Part shown: positions 16,671 through 26,780 of the stretch, piece by piece | Position numbering within the stretch: the stretch's first letter is position 1 | How the letters are laid out: every line of letters begins with the position of its first letter | Origin: Serpens gallinarum | Lineage (GTDB): Bacteria; Pseudomonadota; Gammaproteobacteria; Pseudomonadales; Pseudomonadaceae | NCBI RefSeq assembly: GCF_014836765.1 | Contig: NZ_JACSQG010000004.1 | Location: 1-64,000 of the forward strand | Reading direction: 5' to 3' | Length of the DNA stretch: 64,000 nucleotides | The notes under the pieces: model-generated | Database searches by the model: none | What the model saw: the letters and a program-made list of their open reading frames with translations, nothing else | What the model was told of the DNA's origin: nothing | Program-made: the position numbers and the translations under genes

Positions 16671-18235
16671 AAATACTCGTGTATTCCGAAACGACTGCCG
16701 AGACGATTAAAACAAACCTGGGTTTGCCGGAATACAGTTATTACTTTGTGCTCAAAGAGTTCCTGCCGGCATTAAATGAGCTAGGCGAAGTTGTAATCGT
16801 CAAAAATCCTGAGCAGGAAGTCGATGCTCTTTATGCACAGTACCAAGCGAAAGGGGAGTCTTGCGTTTTTCTCGTCTTTGCGCCACCCCATAAAACACCG
16901 ATTCATTTTCTCTGCCCAACCATCCCAGTGTTCGCCTGGGAATTTGACAGTATCCCCAACGAACCCTGGCTGAATGATCCGAGTCAAGATTGGGGATACA
17001 TGTTGCGCCAATTGGGGCACGCCATTACTCACTCTGAATTCACCGTAGCGACCGTACATGACCTACTGGGGCCTCAATATCCTGCCATATCAATACCAGC
17101 GCCAGTTTGGGACCGCTTCAATGAAATCCGTAGCGCAGCACATAGGCTTCCCAGCCCAACGCATACCGTTCAATTCGAAGGAGTAATGCTAGACAGCCTC
17201 AAGATTGATCTTTTTGATTATCTATATGCAGATCCCGATAAAGTCCACGCCAATACATATGGAAAGTTTGGGCAATCCGTCGAAGCAATTGAGCCTACCG
17301 AACAATTGACCACTGCCCAGAGCCTAACTCCGCCCCTCGCCAGGCGCCCGGACCTCTCAACCTGGCTACGCATCACCCTACGTTATGGAATTGAATGGTA
17401 TCGACTGGTGCTGCGTAATTCGCTGCCAAACGCTTTGTCGCGTGTGCTGGCACGACTGTTCCGGAGCGTGAATCGACGCAAGCTAACGCTGCCCCCAAAC
17501 CTATCAACCGTACCTGCTCCCACCGTAAGCGAGTCGATAGAACTCAACAAAAGCAACCCACTGTCCCCCTCCGACCATTCGATAAAATTGGAAGGGGTGG
17601 TTTTCACTACAGTATTCAATCCATATGACGGCCGAAAAAATTGGCAGGACCTGCTAACAGCGTTCTGCACAGCCTTACGTGAAAAAGCGGACGCGACGCT
17701 GATATTCAAACTAACGCACCGTGAATATCACTCAGCAATAACAGCCATGCTCAAGTGCATGGCGCAGCTACCAGAGTTTAACTGCCGGGTTCTGTTGATC
17801 CAGGGATACTTGGGAGATGACGACTACAAGTCGCTGGTACACGCGACCTCCTTCGTCGTCAATGCATCATATGGCGAGGGTCAGTGCTTGCCACTCATGG
17901 AGTTTCTTTCATGCGGAAAACCTGCAATAGCACCCAGGCATTCAGGCATGACGGATTACATCAATGAAGACGTGGCTTTTGTGGTAGATAGTTGGCGGGA
18001 TGCTTCGGCCTGGCCGCACGACCCGCGCCTGGCCTGCAGAACACGGCGCCATCACGTTAGCTGGGAGGCTCTAACTCAAGCTTACGCAGAGGCCTATCTA
18101 ACGTTCAAAGAGCATCCAGAACGTTATAAATATATGTCGGAACAGGCTATTTCCGCGATGCAAGTACATTGCTCCCGTGCTGCTGCCGTAGCCAAACTGG
18201 AACCGTTACTTCGCACGGCGAGCCAAGCATCATGA
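16667..18235 (+). CDS. GT4-type glycosyltransferase of the A-band locus (copy 2)
   Basis: A 522-residue paralogue of the upstream glycosyltransferase. The two share LGxPEYSYxF near the N terminus, CPTxxVFAWEFDSIP, the VFTTVFNPYDGRKNW strand, and the C-terminal NASYGEGQCLPLMEFLSCGKP motif. The linker between the halves (about residues 165-290) is longer here and poorly conserved. It contains a basic, hydrophobic stretch that could touch the membrane. Stop and start codons overlap with both neighbours (ATGA each time), so translation is coupled across the block. Likely role: adding sugars near or at the end of the D-rhamnan chain (inference). Confidence 0.8.
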   Translation: MKILVYSETTAETIKTNLGLPEYSYYFVLKEFLPALNELGEVVIVKNPEQEVDALYAQYQAKGESCVFLVFAPPHKTPIHFLCPTIPVFAWEFDSIPNEPWLNDPSQDWGYMLRQLGHAITHSEFTVATVHDLLGPQYPAISIPAPVWDRFNEIRSAAHRLPSPTHTVQFEGVMLDSLKIDLFDYLYADPDKVHANTYGKFGQSVEAIEPTEQLTTAQSLTPPLARRPDLSTWLRITLRYGIEWYRLVLRNSLPNALSRVLARLFRSVNRRKLTLPPNLSTVPAPTVSESIELNKSNPLSPSDHSIKLEGVVFTTVFNPYDGRKNWQDLLTAFCTALREKADATLIFKLTHREYHSAITAMLKCMAQLPEFNCRVLLIQGYLGDDDYKSLVHATSFVVNASYGEGQCLPLMEFLSCGKPAIAPRHSGMTDYINEDVAFVVDSWRDASAWPHDPRLACRTRRHHVSWEALTQAYAEAYLTFKEHPERYKYMSEQAISAMQVHCSRAAAVAKLEPLLRTASQAS

Positions 18236-19128
18236 ACTTGCATAAGCATATTTTTCATAAATTAGGCAAGTATTTCCGTCGATCACAAAAGACCTCGAAA
18301 ATTCACGCCGAAATCCACCATGCAGAAATTCAGGCAGATTATGTGGATTCTCAAGATTGCGGATTGTTGGACGCCGTGCAGAGTGGCTGGTTTCTTAACG
18401 ACAGCAACGAACTATACAAAGGGTTTGCAATCCACCCCACCGATGTCGTTCTGGATGTCGGTTGTGGCGCGGGGGGTGCAACATTGTTCTGCGCACGCCG
18501 AGGCGCACATGTAATTTTTGTCGATAGCGATGCAGAAAAGATCGCAATGGTCAATTCCTCCGCGCGACAAACAATTGCAAGGAAAGTTGAAGGTTATGTT
18601 TCCAACAGCCTGCCGCTTCCACTGCCCGATAACCTTGCTTCGCGGATCATGGCTCAAGAAGTCCTGGAGCATGTAGAACAACCAGCAGAAATCCTGCGCG
18701 AGCTTGTACGCGTAGGCCAGCCAGGAGCGCTTTACTTACTCACCGTCCCCCACCCAACGGGAGAGAAAATACAGAAAGAAATTGGCCCCCAAAGCCATTT
18801 TGAAGCACCTAACCATATAAACATATTCGAGACTGATGAATTTGAAAGCTTAATCACGGACGCAGGCCTTGTTATCGAGAGCAAAAGTAGTTATGGGTTT
18901 TATTGGACTATGTGGATGTTCCTGTACTGGACCACGCAAAAAGCTTCCAAGCAGCTCCACATAGGAGCTACTCACGATCTGATTAAGGCTCCTTATCCAG
19001 CACTGCTTAATGACTGGGCAAAACTCTGGCATCAAATAATTAAAATCCCAGAAGCAGCACCAATGAAGCAGGCCCTTGATCAATTATTGCCCAAAAGCCA
19101 GGTTATTCTTGCTCGGAAGCCTAATTGA
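18232..19128 (+). CDS. SAM-dependent methyltransferase of the A-band locus (copy 1)
   Basis: A 298-residue class I methyltransferase. Motif I VLDVGCGAGGATLFCA is at about residues 75-90, the acidic residue that binds the SAM ribose is in FVDSDAEK, and motif IV is QEVLEHVEQP. ATG 18232 overlaps the previous stop; an upstream in-frame start at 18169 lies within the glycosyltransferase. It is paralogous to the next gene. In P. aeruginosa the matching block supplies methyltransferases thought to cap the D-rhamnan chain with O-methyl rhamnose, which would fix chain length before ABC export. That role here is inference from location. Confidence 0.82.
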   Translation: MNLHKHIFHKLGKYFRRSQKTSKIHAEIHHAEIQADYVDSQDCGLLDAVQSGWFLNDSNELYKGFAIHPTDVVLDVGCGAGGATLFCARRGAHVIFVDSDAEKIAMVNSSARQTIARKVEGYVSNSLPLPLPDNLASRIMAQEVLEHVEQPAEILRELVRVGQPGALYLLTVPHPTGEKIQKEIGPQSHFEAPNHINIFETDEFESLITDAGLVIESKSSYGFYWTMWMFLYWTTQKASKQLHIGATHDLIKAPYPALLNDWAKLWHQIIKIPEAAPMKQALDQLLPKSQVILARKPN

Positions 19129-19176
19129 GCACTGCTTACCCACACAGACGCTGAACTCTTTTCGAAGGAAGGTAGG

Positions 19177-20010
19177 ATGCTGCAACGATTGAAACGACTG
19201 ATCTCGGCGAAAGAGGCCTCCTCTACCCTCTTGGTTCCAGCTCCAGTGGTTCAGGAACCTGATAACTCGCTTAACGACCCAACCTTGACCGATGCCTGTC
19301 TAAGTGGCTGGTTTCGCCGAGAGACTGGTGAGTTATTTGAAGGGTTTCCAATCAACGCCGAGGATTCGGTACTGGACATCGGCTGTGGTGATGGCCCGTT
19401 TGCATCATTTTGTGCAGAGCGCGGCGCAGAAGTGATTTTCGCTGACATTGATGCTGGCAAGGTTGCCGCCGTTGAATCCTTACTCAAGGGCTCCCCTGCG
19501 CGGGCTATACAACCGCTGGTTACAGATGCTAACCCAATTCCGCTGCCCAATGACCGGGTCAATAAAGTAATCGCCATGGAAGTACTGGAACATGTGGCCG
19601 ATCCGGCGCAATTCATGCGCGAATTGGTACGTGTGGCCAAACCGGGAGCCCAATTCCTGATCACCGTCCCGGACCCGCTTGGCGAGAGCGTACAGAAGAA
19701 GCTGGCGCCGGCCGCCTATTTCGAACATCCGAACCATATTCGTGTTTTTCAGCGGGAGGAATTTACCCGCCTAGTCGAAGAGGCCGGTCTGATTATCGAG
19801 CGACGAGCTGATTACGGATTCTACTGGTCGATCTGGTGGTTCTTCTTCTGGGCCTGCAAACAAGACCTGTCGCCCCCCTGGCATCCATTGCTTGAGTCAT
19901 GGACGGCTACTTGGAATTTATTGCTTTCCACGCCTGACGGTCCGCGTATCAAGAAGGCGCTGGATGAGGCCATGCCTAAAAGTCAGGCGATTATTGCACG
20001 CAAGCCGTGA
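19177..20010 (+). CDS. SAM-dependent methyltransferase of the A-band locus (copy 2)
   Basis: A 277-residue class I methyltransferase, paralogous to the previous gene. Shared marks are LSGWFRRETGELFEGFPI, motif I VLDIGCGDGPFASFCAERGA, FADIDAGK, MEVLEHVADP, ADYGFYWSIWWFFFWA and an ending MPKSQAIIARKP. Its own AAGGAAGGTAGG ribosome binding site follows a 48-base gap, so it may be translated independently of copy 1. Two related enzymes may methylate different hydroxyls or act as a complex; the sequence cannot decide. Confidence 0.82.
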   Translation: MLQRLKRLISAKEASSTLLVPAPVVQEPDNSLNDPTLTDACLSGWFRRETGELFEGFPINAEDSVLDIGCGDGPFASFCAERGAEVIFADIDAGKVAAVESLLKGSPARAIQPLVTDANPIPLPNDRVNKVIAMEVLEHVADPAQFMRELVRVAKPGAQFLITVPDPLGESVQKKLAPAAYFEHPNHIRVFQREEFTRLVEEAGLIIERRADYGFYWSIWWFFFWACKQDLSPPWHPLLESWTATWNLLLSTPDGPRIKKALDEAMPKSQAIIARKP

Positions 20011-20028
20011 TCCTAAGCGGGCAGACAA

Positions 20029-21201
20029 ATGAAAAAACGTATTGATGATATTGAACTGCTGCGTGGCTTCGCCGTGCTTTTCGTTGTGATCCATCATGCC
20101 GCTGATAACTTGTTCACGTGGAGCACTCCAGGGCTCACACGCTTTTATTCTTATTTTGGCGGCTGGTTCGGTGTTGATCTTTTTTTCGCTATCTCTGGCT
20201 TTGTCATCGCCCGCGACCTGGTACCTCGCCTGCAACAGAGCTATGGCACTACCCACACGTTGAACATAACACTTGCATTCTGGGTGCGGCGCGCCTGGCG
20301 CATACTACCTTCTGCCTGGTTATGGCTGGCCATTATTTTAATAGCGTCCTTGGCTTTCAATCAATCAGGCGTGTTCGGCACTTTCCGCACTAACTTCGAG
20401 GCGAGCATAGCCGGAGTATTGCAAGTAGCTAACATTCGCTTTGCTGAGACATTTATGCAAAGTGAGTATGGCACCAGCTTTGTTTACTGGAGCCTTTCAC
20501 TGGAAGAACAATTTTATCTGTTATTCCCATTATTAATTTTACTCAGTCGCCGCCTTTTACCTTATCTACTGCTGGCATTGGTATTGATCCAAATTTTCTC
20601 GGTGCGCTCCGTGATGCTAATGAGCTTCAGAACGGATGCGTTAGCCTTGGGCATTCTGCTGGCGCTATGGACGCAGCATTCTTCTTATCTCTTAATAAAA
20701 CCGAAAATCCTCAGCGGGCACCGGGCAGGATGCATTCTGATGGCAGGTTCGTTCCTCTGCATGGCAGCGTTGGCCTCTAATCAATTGCACATTGTGTCCA
20801 TTCCCGTCGGGTTGATTGCTCTCCTATCTGCGCTTCTTGTGTGGCTCGCCTCCTATGACAAAAACTTCTTATGCGCCCCCGGCTTCTTTAAACAAGTGAT
20901 GATTTGGCTTGGAACACGTTCCTATGCGGTTTACTTGATTCATATACCCGCCTTCTTCTTCACCCGCGAACTCTGGTACCGCCTCTATCCAGAGCAAACG
21001 GTGTTGAGTGATCACTGCTTCTATCCCTTTATCCTCATCTCAGCTGGGCTCATCCTGTTGCTTAGTGAACTAAATTACCGCTGGGTTGAAATGCCCTTGC
21101 GCAACAAAGGCGCAGCAATTGCACGTGGTTTGGTACAAGCAGAACCATCGGCCCGTGGTTCTACGCCGGCTGCTAATCCAACACGGGCATCCCGAACATG
21201 A
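20029..21201 (+). CDS. OafA/YrhL-type membrane O-acyltransferase
   Basis: A 390-residue acyltransferase-3 family protein with about ten membrane segments. The family marks ELLRGFAVLFVVIHHAAD (about 8-25) with its histidine pair, GGWFGVDLFFAISGFVI (about 44-60), and YWSLSLEEQFYLLFP are all present. Such enzymes transfer acetyl or related groups to sugars at the inner membrane. It sits in the A-band locus between the methyltransferases and rmd, and overlaps rmd by four bases (ATGA). It matches the acyltransferase of the PA5455-PA5459 block. The C-terminal tail is short and polar. Confidence 0.87.
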   Translation: MKKRIDDIELLRGFAVLFVVIHHAADNLFTWSTPGLTRFYSYFGGWFGVDLFFAISGFVIARDLVPRLQQSYGTTHTLNITLAFWVRRAWRILPSAWLWLAIILIASLAFNQSGVFGTFRTNFEASIAGVLQVANIRFAETFMQSEYGTSFVYWSLSLEEQFYLLFPLLILLSRRLLPYLLLALVLIQIFSVRSVMLMSFRTDALALGILLALWTQHSSYLLIKPKILSGHRAGCILMAGSFLCMAALASNQLHIVSIPVGLIALLSALLVWLASYDKNFLCAPGFFKQVMIWLGTRSYAVYLIHIPAFFFTRELWYRLYPEQTVLSDHCFYPFILISAGLILLLSELNYRWVEMPLRNKGAAIARGLVQAEPSARGSTPAANPTRASRT

Positions 21202-22115
21202 GCCGGAAGCTTTTCGTCACCGGCAGCACAGGCTTTGTTGGCCAGCACTTGAGTGAGCTGGCTGCTGCCAAGGGACTCATGGACTGGGAACTTCAAGCCG
21301 TACCGCGCGGACTTGACCTCTTAAGCCCAGCCAGCATAGATACTGCATTGGCTGCTATTGCCATTCCCGATGCCGTAATCCACCTCGCTGGGCAAACGTT
21401 CGTGCCCCAGTCTGTTCTGGACCCGACGCATACACTTCATGTCAATCTTCTGGGCACTTTAAACCTGCTGCAGGCCCTCAAGCGGCGCGGCTTTACCGGA
21501 ACTTTCCTCTACGTCAGTTCCGGTGATGTCTACGGCCAGGTACCCGAAAGCGAGTTGCCCATTCGAGAGAGCCGACTGCCGCAACCTCGAAACCCCTACG
21601 CGGTCAGCAAAGTTTCTGCCGAGCTGTTGTGCCTTCAATGGGGATATACGGAACCTTGGCGCATCATGGTGGCTCGTCCCTTCAATCATATCGGCGCAGG
21701 CCAACGGGAAGCCTTTGTGGTTGCTGATATGGCCCGACAACTAATACGCGTCAGCAAGGGAGTTCAACCTCCTCAACTGCAAGTTGGCGATATTGATGTC
21801 ACCCGGGACTTCCTCGATGTGAGCGATGTACTTCAAGCCTATCTCAGCTTATTGGATCACGGCCGTACTGGTGAGATTTACAACGTCTGCTCGGGTGTCG
21901 AACAACGGGTGCGAGATTTGATCCTACAAATGGCCTCCCTGTCAGATGTGGAGATTGAGTTGGTACAAAGCAGTGCGCGCATGCGCCGGGCCGAGCAGCG
22001 CCGCGTCGCAGGCTGCTCCCAAAAAATACAACACGAGACTGGCTGGAAGCCTAGCGTTTCAATCACTGAGACGTTGCAAAGGGTGCTTTCCGACTGGAAA
22101 TCCAGAGAACCATGA
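21198..22115 (+). CDS. rmd: GDP-6-deoxy-4-keto-D-mannose reductase (GDP-D-rhamnose forming)
   Basis: A 305-residue extended short-chain dehydrogenase. It reduces GDP-4-keto-6-deoxy-D-mannose, made by Gmd, to GDP-D-rhamnose, the donor for A-band polysaccharide. The NAD(P)-binding motif is FVTGSTGFVGQHL at residues 6-18; the catalytic Ser is in YVSSGDVYG and the Tyr/Lys pair in NPYAVSKVSAE. Length equals P. aeruginosa Rmd (about 304). Gene order rmd-gmd-wbpW-wzm-wzt agrees with the PAO1 A-band operon. It is followed by an unusual AT-rich gap. Confidence 0.93.
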   Translation: MSRKLFVTGSTGFVGQHLSELAAAKGLMDWELQAVPRGLDLLSPASIDTALAAIAIPDAVIHLAGQTFVPQSVLDPTHTLHVNLLGTLNLLQALKRRGFTGTFLYVSSGDVYGQVPESELPIRESRLPQPRNPYAVSKVSAELLCLQWGYTEPWRIMVARPFNHIGAGQREAFVVADMARQLIRVSKGVQPPQLQVGDIDVTRDFLDVSDVLQAYLSLLDHGRTGEIYNVCSGVEQRVRDLILQMASLSDVEIELVQSSARMRRAEQRRVAGCSQKIQHETGWKPSVSITETLQRVLSDWKSREP

Positions 22116-23280
<1,165 letters not shown>

Positions 23281-23286
23281 GGACAC

Positions 23287-24726
23287 ATGATCATCCCCGT
23301 TATCCTCTCCGGCGGAGCCGGTACACGCCTATGGCCTGTCTCCCGAGAAGACCATCCGAAGCCATTCATGCGCTTGCCGGATGGCCAGTCCTTGCTGCTA
23401 AAGACCTACCTGCGCGCCGCCGGGCTGATCGCCGATGGCGGCGAGATCGTCACGGTCACCAACCGCGAACACTACTTTGAAAGTAAAGACCACTTTGCAG
23501 AGGCCGAATTGGCCGGACGCAGAGCACGCTTTTTACTTGAGCCTCAGGGGCGAAATACTGCCCCGGCGATTGCAGTGGCGGCCTTGGCCTTGGCCGCTGA
23601 ATATGGTGAAGACGTGGTCTTGGTGGTAATGGCTGCAGATCATCTGATCCATGATTTGTCCGGTTTCAAGACAGCTACAGAGCATGCAGTAACCCTGGCT
23701 CAGCAGGGTTACCTGGTTACCTATGGCGTACGCCCCACCGCACCGGAGACTGGCTTCGGCTATATCGAGGCCGGAAAGCAGATTGATGAATGGGGTGGAT
23801 GCCAGGTTTACCAATTCGTTGAAAAACCTGACCGCGCTACCGCTCAGGAATATCTGAACAGTGGGCGCTTCCTGTGGAATTCGGGCATGTTCTGTTTTAC
23901 CGCAGGCAGCCTGATCCGCGAGCTACATACCCATGCTCCGGATCTGATAGAGCAGGCGCGTATTTGTATTGAACACAGTCCGCTGCAAAACACGTCGGGG
24001 GTAGCGCTGCAAGAACTGCACGGTTCGAGCTTCGCCAGTCTGCCGGACATTTCCATCGACTATGCGGTAATGGAACGCTCCTCACGGGTCGCCATGGTAC
24101 CGGCCGCCTTCGACTGGAGCGATATCGGCTCTTGGACGGCGCTGCGCCAACTTGTCGAGCCGGACAGCGAGCTAAATCGTGCTCACGGCAACGCCATCTT
24201 CATCGATAGCCGAAACACTTATGTGCAGACTCAGGGCCGGTTGGTGGCGACTGTCGGGGTTGATGATCTGATTGTGGTTGAAACCGACGATGCCGTACTG
24301 GTGGCCCACGCTGACCGGGCGCAGGACGTGCGCCAGGTCGCCAAGCGGCTGAAACTGGAAAACCACCCCGCCCACCGCCTGCATCGTACAGTTACTCGGC
24401 CTTGGGGGTCCTACACCGTGCTTGAGGAAGAAGCGCGATTCAAGATCAAACGCATCGTGGTCAAGCCTGGCGGCGCGCTGTCACTGCAACTCCACCATCA
24501 TCGCAGTGAGCACTGGATTGTGGTGCAGGGTATGGCCAAGGTTATCAATGGCGGTGAACCGCGCTTCGTTAATAGTAACGAGTCCACCTTCATCCCCGCA
24601 GGACACAGACATCGCCTGGAAAACCCCGGTGTGATCGATCTGGTCATGATTGAAGTACAAAGCGGTGAATACCTCGGCGAGGATGACATCGTTCGCTTCG
24701 AAGACCAATACGGCAGGGTGCAGTAA
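23287..24726 (+). CDS. wbpW: Mannose-1-phosphate guanylyltransferase / mannose-6-phosphate isomerase
   Basis: A 479-residue bifunctional type II enzyme that makes GDP-D-mannose. The guanylyltransferase domain (about 1-330) starts with the signature LSGGAGTRLWPVSRE and has FVEKPDRAT. The C-terminal cupin isomerase domain (about 360-479) has LQLHHHRSEHWIVVQG with the metal-binding histidines. By position between gmd and wzm it is WbpW, the A-band isoform, distinct from AlgA and PslB. Its TAA overlaps the wzm ATG by one base. Confidence 0.92.
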   Translation: MIIPVILSGGAGTRLWPVSREDHPKPFMRLPDGQSLLLKTYLRAAGLIADGGEIVTVTNREHYFESKDHFAEAELAGRRARFLLEPQGRNTAPAIAVAALALAAEYGEDVVLVVMAADHLIHDLSGFKTATEHAVTLAQQGYLVTYGVRPTAPETGFGYIEAGKQIDEWGGCQVYQFVEKPDRATAQEYLNSGRFLWNSGMFCFTAGSLIRELHTHAPDLIEQARICIEHSPLQNTSGVALQELHGSSFASLPDISIDYAVMERSSRVAMVPAAFDWSDIGSWTALRQLVEPDSELNRAHGNAIFIDSRNTYVQTQGRLVATVGVDDLIVVETDDAVLVAHADRAQDVRQVAKRLKLENHPAHRLHRTVTRPWGSYTVLEEEARFKIKRIVVKPGGALSLQLHHHRSEHWIVVQGMAKVINGGEPRFVNSNESTFIPAGHRHRLENPGVIDLVMIEVQSGEYLGEDDIVRFEDQYGRVQ

Positions 24727-25523
24727 TGGCGCCGGATATAGCGCGCGCGGTATGGGGCTACCGCGGATTTGTACTGGGTAGCGTGCAGCGCGAGTTTCAA
24801 ACGCGCTATCGCAATTCCTTGCTGGGTGCCGCCTGGACGATCCTCAATCCGCTGTCGATGATCATCGTGTACACGGTGATCTTCTCGCAATTGATGAAAG
24901 CTCGACTGCCGGGAGTGGACAACAGCCTGGCCTACGGCATCTACCTGTGCGCGGGCATTCTTGCCTGGGGGTTTTTCGCCGAGGTGATCGGTCGAAGCCA
25001 GTCGGTATTCCTGGAACACGCCAACCTCATCAAGAAGTTGAGCTTTCCGCGGATCTGCCTGCCGTTAATTGTGGTTCTGAATGCCGGGTTGAACTTCGCC
25101 ATTATCTTTGCGTTGTTTCTCGGCTTTCTGCTCGTCACACAGAACTTTCCGGGCTGGGCCGTGCTGGCGGTGATTCCGGTGCTGGCCATACAGATCGCCT
25201 TCTCCATCGGCCTGGGCATCATCCTGGGTGTGCTCAATGTGTTCTTTCGCGACGTCGGCCAATTTGTCGGCATCGTTCTGCAATTCTGGTTCTGGCTGAC
25301 CCCCATCGTATATCCGGCATCGATTCTGCCCGACGGCATACGTCCGGTGATCGAAGCTAATCCGATGTTCGCGCTGATCGCCGCCTACCAGGGAATTTTC
25401 GTCTATGGCCGCTGGCCCGAGTGGTCGACGCTCTGGCCGTCCGCAGTAATCGCAACAGTGCTTTGCCTGCTGGCAATGCGCTTGTTCCGTAAACGCTCCG
25501 GTGAAATGGTGGATGAACTCTGA
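24726..25523 (+). CDS. wzm: A-band polysaccharide ABC exporter, membrane subunit
   Basis: A 265-residue ABC-2 permease with six membrane segments. It forms the inner-membrane channel that moves undecaprenyl-linked D-rhamnan to the periplasm, together with Wzt. The family N-terminal amphipathic part RYRNSLLGAAWTILNPL is present, as is the C-terminal PANPMF-like stretch IEANPMFALIAAYQGIF. It is coupled to wbpW (TAATG) and wzt (TGATG) by one-base overlaps. Confidence 0.93.
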   Translation: MAPDIARAVWGYRGFVLGSVQREFQTRYRNSLLGAAWTILNPLSMIIVYTVIFSQLMKARLPGVDNSLAYGIYLCAGILAWGFFAEVIGRSQSVFLEHANLIKKLSFPRICLPLIVVLNAGLNFAIIFALFLGFLLVTQNFPGWAVLAVIPVLAIQIAFSIGLGIILGVLNVFFRDVGQFVGIVLQFWFWLTPIVYPASILPDGIRPVIEANPMFALIAAYQGIFVYGRWPEWSTLWPSAVIATVLCLLAMRLFRKRSGEMVDEL

Positions 25524-26758
25524 TGGGCAGCATTCAGGTTATTCAGCTGGGCAAGGCCTATAAGCAGTACCCCACCCGCTGGTCACGCCTGGCCGAATGG
25601 ATGATTCCCTTCACCAAGCCACGCCACCAACTGAAATGGGTGCTGCAGGACGTCTCTTTCACCGTCAATCCCGGCGAGGCGCTGGGGATTATTGGCATCA
25701 ATGGCGCTGGCAAAAGCACGCTGCTGAAAATGATCACCGGCACAACCCAGCCCAGCGCCGGTCAGATTCACATTCAGGGCCGGGTTGCCGCGCTTCTGGA
25801 GCTCGGGATGGGCTTTCATCCCGACTTCAGCGGGCGCCAGAACGTCTTCATGGCCGGACAGCTGCTGGGCCTTGACATGGAAGAACTGCACGCCCTGATG
25901 CCCGAAATCGAGGCGTTTGCTGAAATCGGCCCGTACATGGACCATCCGGTGCGCACTTACTCGAGCGGCATGCAGATGCGCCTGGCGTTCAGCGTGGCGA
26001 CTGCACGGCGCCCCGACGTGCTGATCGTCGACGAAGCGTTGTCAGTCGGCGATGCCTATTTCCAGCACAAGAGCTTCAACCGCATCCGCGAGTTCCGAAA
26101 GGCCGGCACAACGCTGTTGATCGTTTCCCATGATCGCCAGGCGATTCAAAATCTCTGTGATCGGGCCATCCTGCTCGCCAATGGGAAGCTGGCCCTGGAA
26201 GGCGCACCCGAAGAAGTCATGGATTTCTACAGTGCCATGATTGCTGAAAAGGAGCAGCACACGGTGCGTCAGGAACGGCTCGATAATGGCAAGGTACGCA
26301 CCATTTCCGGGACTGGCGAGGCCGGCTTTGCTGATATTGCCCTGCTCAATGCGCAGGGGCAGCGGGTCGAGGTGCTTGAGGTGGGCAGCCGCGCAACGCT
26401 TGAGATCACGGTCGAGGTTCGCGCACCGATCAGCCGCCTGGTGCTGGGCTTCATGATCAAGGATCGCATGGGTCAGTCTATTTACGGCATCAACACTCAC
26501 CGCCTGCACCGTGAATTGGAAAACCTCTGCGCAGGCGAGCGCATCGTGTATCGCTTTGCGTTTCCAGCGAACCTGGGCAAAGGCAATTATTCGATTGCCT
26601 TGTCTCTGTCGCGTTTCGACTCGCATCTGGACACCAATTACGAATGGCGCGACTTCGCCCTGGTGTTTCACATGATCAATATCAACAAGCCCGACTTCGT
26701 CGGCTGCGCTTCGCTGGATGCCGAAATCAGCATACAGCGCGAGACACAGCCTGCATGA
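25523..26758 (+). CDS. wzt: A-band polysaccharide ABC exporter, ATPase with carbohydrate-binding domain
   Basis: A 411-residue ATPase. The nucleotide-binding domain (about 1-245) has Walker A GINGAGKST, signature YSSGMQMRLAFSVA, Walker B VLIVDEALSVGD and the switch histidine in LLIVSHD. The C-terminal beta-sandwich domain (about 265-411) is the part that, in E. coli O8/O9a Wzt, recognises the cap on the finished chain. A capped-chain export mode fits the methyltransferases upstream in the locus. It is read with wzm by a one-base overlap. Confidence 0.93.
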   Translation: MGSIQVIQLGKAYKQYPTRWSRLAEWMIPFTKPRHQLKWVLQDVSFTVNPGEALGIIGINGAGKSTLLKMITGTTQPSAGQIHIQGRVAALLELGMGFHPDFSGRQNVFMAGQLLGLDMEELHALMPEIEAFAEIGPYMDHPVRTYSSGMQMRLAFSVATARRPDVLIVDEALSVGDAYFQHKSFNRIREFRKAGTTLLIVSHDRQAIQNLCDRAILLANGKLALEGAPEEVMDFYSAMIAEKEQHTVRQERLDNGKVRTISGTGEAGFADIALLNAQGQRVEVLEVGSRATLEITVEVRAPISRLVLGFMIKDRMGQSIYGINTHRLHRELENLCAGERIVYRFAFPANLGKGNYSIALSLSRFDSHLDTNYEWRDFALVFHMININKPDFVGCASLDAEISIQRETQPA

Positions 26759-26780
26759 AGCGACTTATGGCGAGAACTGC

